From positions 6,912,665 through 6,940,164 of the forward strand of contig BLFN01000290.1 in assembly GCA_014634225.1 (NCBI GenBank): DNA of 27,500 nt, written 5' to 3'. This document shows positions 25,140 through 27,500 of the stretch, piece after piece. The first letter of the stretch is position 1. Each line of letters begins with the position of its first letter. The notes beneath the pieces are model-generated. The model was not told where the DNA came from and made no database searches. It was given only the letters and a program-made list of their open reading frames with translations. The DNA comes from Acropora yongei. Its lineage: Eukaryota > Cnidaria > Anthozoa > Scleractinia > Acroporidae. The position numbers and the translations under genes are program-made.

Positions 25140-25546
25140 TCTCTGTGAAATGTGATGTGGACTCTTTGAGGATATATCTCTATTATTATACTGAAAAAAA
25201 TTTTATGTCCCCAAACTAGTATGGGAATTTTCTCATTCTAAGGTATAGCGCTCAATAATTCTCCACTTTCACAATACACCTTGTTCCCCTTAACCCCTGA
25301 ATTTTGAATAACCATTGTTTTTTATTTACCCTGGGTATTTCAGTCGTCCCAAGAGAAAATGAAGACAATGCTTATGGGCCATGCCTATGCATAATTTTGA
25401 GGGCAAACAAGATGTATTGTGGGAGATGTGCAAATTGTGAGTTTCTATCTGAACACACACATACGTTAGCCGCAAGAATACGCACTCACTCACGAGGACC
25501 AAATTCCAAATTATTAGAAACTACCTGCAGCCCACAAATATCTTAC
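25140..25546. other. Right border and gene-free flank
   Basis: Composition becomes AT-rich at about 25150-25200, which I take as the right border. I see no inverted copy of the left border. The 25304-25520 part has short open stretches without motifs. Confidence 0.5.
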
Positions 25547-25759
25547 CTCATGCGCGATAATTGGCTCTGATGGATCTGTTTCTCCTTGAAACACCAATTC
25601 GAAATTGATCCCTGTTTCATCTGTTAATTCGTTTGCTCCTGTGCTCAAAAAGGCCGCATGCTTGGACCGAACGTGCTTGTAGAGACTGTTGTAAAGCCTG
25701 TATTTACTTTGGCAACCCTGGATTCCGCATTAAATGTAAAATTTTTCTTCATTTTCATG
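25547..25759 (-). pseudogene. Host C2H2 zinc-finger exon, with one stop
   Basis: The minus strand has an acceptor (TTTATTTACAG) just before 25759 and a consensus donor GAG|GTAAGA after 25547. The frame between reads EKFYI, a TAA, then CGIQGCQSKYRLYNSLYKHV with RSKHA, a C-x4-C-x12-H-x4-H type finger, followed by an acidic segment to the donor. The TAA lies just before the first Cys. It is host flank or transposon-captured sequence rather than viral. Confidence 0.5.
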
Positions 25760-26503
25760 CTGTAAATAAAAATGAGTAAGAGGTTCACTAAAAAAAAGGC
25801 AGATAAAGGCACCAGAGCACAGCCTGCACTTCCACCAAACGCGCGACATGATAGAAGTATAGCCGATCGAGGAGGTCTGGAAACAATAATAAGGTCATGT
25901 GATGGTGCCAGCCATCTTCGCTGTTTTCCTGCCAGAGTCTCTGAGGAAGGTTGATACTTTTTGCTTGCCGGGCGAGTGGTCGGTCTTGGGGGTCAATTTA
26001 TGTTAAAACTGAGTGGTAAGTGTGCTTTTTCTGTGGTATAAGTTAATTACTGTGTACTTAGGCCTTGAAAGAGCGTTTATTTTGTTGTTAACAACGAGAG
26101 ACTTAGTTAAAACTCACTTTTGGCTGGTTCGTCCTGATGAAATCGTCCGTTTAGGAGAGCTGTGTAAACAAACCTCAACATGCTTTCTATATTCCTATCC
26201 GGCAAACCAGAAGAGAATTTGAGATTGCTGAGAACCTGAAAAATGTGTAAGTACTCCACGTTTAATAAAAGTCAAATGAAATTCGCAGAACGATGAGGAA
26301 TAATTAGCAGTCGTCAAGCCCGTACCATCTTTTAGAGCGCCAAAGAGCTTGGAGGTTCATGATGACTTTGCCTGCCTGATTACTAATTCTATACCTTTTT
26401 TGGTGGTTGCAAATATTATATTGACATTTGAACGGAAGGTTAATGTTATTTTTTAACAGTTTCCATGCATGCAGTGCCATGGATGATCGAAAATAGACGC
26501 AAG
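25760..26503. other. Flank without a supported gene
   Basis: A 60-residue plus-strand ORF (25772-25954) starts with a good ATG but has no motif. The remainder is AT-rich with no gene I can support. Confidence 0.45.
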
Positions 26504-26745
26504 ATTGTAGGAGTTCGCACAGGTGACTTACAAGACCTAAGAGAGAGAGAGTTTTTACTGAATTCGATGGCATTTTGCTGCCGCAATCAAAAGTAATTTT
26601 CAAGAAGTGGGATGACGAGTTCAGTGATTATGTTGACTTGAAAGAGGGCAGTTATTTAAAAGATAAGGACAAAGTGCAGGTTCTCCAGGAATGTTCCTTG
26701 AGCGGCCCTCCCAGCACACCAGTAGCAGAGGAGAGTGATGGATGA
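26504..26745 (+). pseudogene. Fragment of an unknown host-type coding sequence
   Basis: The plus strand reads IVGVRTGDLQDLRER, then, after a short AG-repeat slip that changes frame, EFDGILLPQSKVIFKKWDD and EFSDYVDLKEGSYLKDKDKV to a stop at 26743-26745. The residue pattern is coding-like, but I cannot name the family. The AG dinucleotide tract (about 26541-26551) explains the frame change. Confidence 0.35.
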
Positions 26746-26984
26746 GATATTTTAAGTTTCATATTCTCTGAGAAGGGCAGATAGTTCTTGAACAAATTAT
26801 AACATCCCAATTTAAGTTACCAAAGAAAAAAATGCCACTTCATCTCTTCAGGTGTAAGTATCCCACAACAGGGCAACAATACTTTCGTTTTCCACTTTTT
26901 TGGCAACACAAATTTCCTGCAAGTTATGTACTGTTTAGTTCGTAAGGTTACACAATATGTATAATTAACAATTAATCCACGAGC

Positions 26985-27022
<38 letters not shown>

Positions 27023-27344
27023 TGTATAATGGCTGATATACCATAACGGCTAAGCCAATAAAAAGCCTAGAATTGCATTATCCAATGATCCAGTTCTTTA
27101 TAATAAACAATTATTGCATGAGGTTTTTGTGATATCCAGAATAATTAAGGTCGAGGTAAGTGATGGAAGTAGTGTTTTTGCTTCTTCACTGACGGGAAGC
27201 AACACAAATCGCATGAACTTGACATGATTACCTGTGTCTTTGACATGATTATTGTATAATCTGCAGTTATGATGTCACAGGCGCTGATTTTGAAAATTCA
27301 CTGTACGGTTTCGGCCACTCAGAAAAGAGTCAGAGAGTTCAATG

Positions 27345-27345
<1 letters not shown>
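26746..27345. other. Gene-free AT-rich flank
   Basis: Scattered short ORFs without motifs; I see no RNA gene and no further viral sequence. Confidence 0.5.
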
Positions 27346-27381
<36 letters not shown>

Positions 27382-27390
27382 GTAATAATT
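27346..27390 (+). repeat. AAT microsatellite
   Basis: About fifteen AAT units with one AGT interruption near the end, in host flank. Confidence 0.9.
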
Positions 27391-27500
27391 AGCTGTATAC
27401 CCTTAACAGGCACACATTTATTCACATTGTGATATGATTTCATTGTATACTGATTATTTTATACAGGAACAACATTTCAGCTTCCTAACAAGAGAATCAT

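Noticed and set aside
1..27500. CRISPR arrays, bacterial operons or rRNA
   Set aside because: No regularly spaced repeats, no Shine-Dalgarno pattern and no rRNA sequence; splice-like sites and poly(A) signals show eukaryotic context.

Overview
The window looks like animal genomic DNA carrying an integrated, partly decayed virus-like element of about 20 kb (roughly 5.1-25.1 kb). The flanks are AT-rich, poor in genes and full of transposon debris: a broken pogo/Tigger-type transposase, a 43-bp inverted-repeat pair, short dispersed repeats, an AAT microsatellite and a C2H2 zinc-finger exon with splice sites. A marine invertebrate such as a cnidarian is my best guess for the host. That is inferred from style only and is weak.

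The central element belongs to the Polinton/Maverick-adintovirus-adenovirus lineage of protein-primed dsDNA elements. The proof is a linked set of four hallmark genes: a family-B polymerase of the protein-primed type (6.3-9.8 kb, +), a FtsK/HerA-type packaging ATPase (12.8-13.4 kb, -), an adenain-like cysteine protease (13.4-13.9 kb, -) and a double-jelly-roll major capsid protein (14.0-15.4 kb, -). A penton-like minor capsid protein (18.5-19.5 kb, +) completes the set. I found no integrase and no terminal inverted repeats.

Layout. The left arm (+) holds a Pro/Arg-rich ORF and then the polymerase. A block read leftward (16.4 to 9.9 kb) holds virion genes: capsid protein, protease, ATPase and a set of small basic proteins that almost all carry a K-G-G motif, likely substrates of the neighbouring protease. 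A rightward block (16.5-20.0 kb) holds four penton-like genes in tandem followed by a charged protein. The right arm (20-25 kb) is mixed in strand and looks regulatory or accessory: a DEDD-exonuclease-like protein, two unknown proteins, a bZIP-like protein, a GRF zinc-finger protein, a parvovirus-type phospholipase A2 domain, a PHD-like Cys-rich protein, and a 97-nt tRNA-like gene with Pol III A and B boxes and a T8 terminator that recalls adenovirus VA RNAs.

The copy is decaying. At least eight in-frame stops (six of them TGA) and about five frameshifts break the polymerase, several core genes, three of the four penton-like genes, the GRF gene and the PLA2 gene. The capsid protein, protease, ATPase and the longest penton-like gene are open. 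The TGA bias fits loss of CGA codons by CpG deamination in a host chromosome. The points most worth following up are the penton-like array, the VA-like RNA, the K-G-G processing network and the absence of an integrase.
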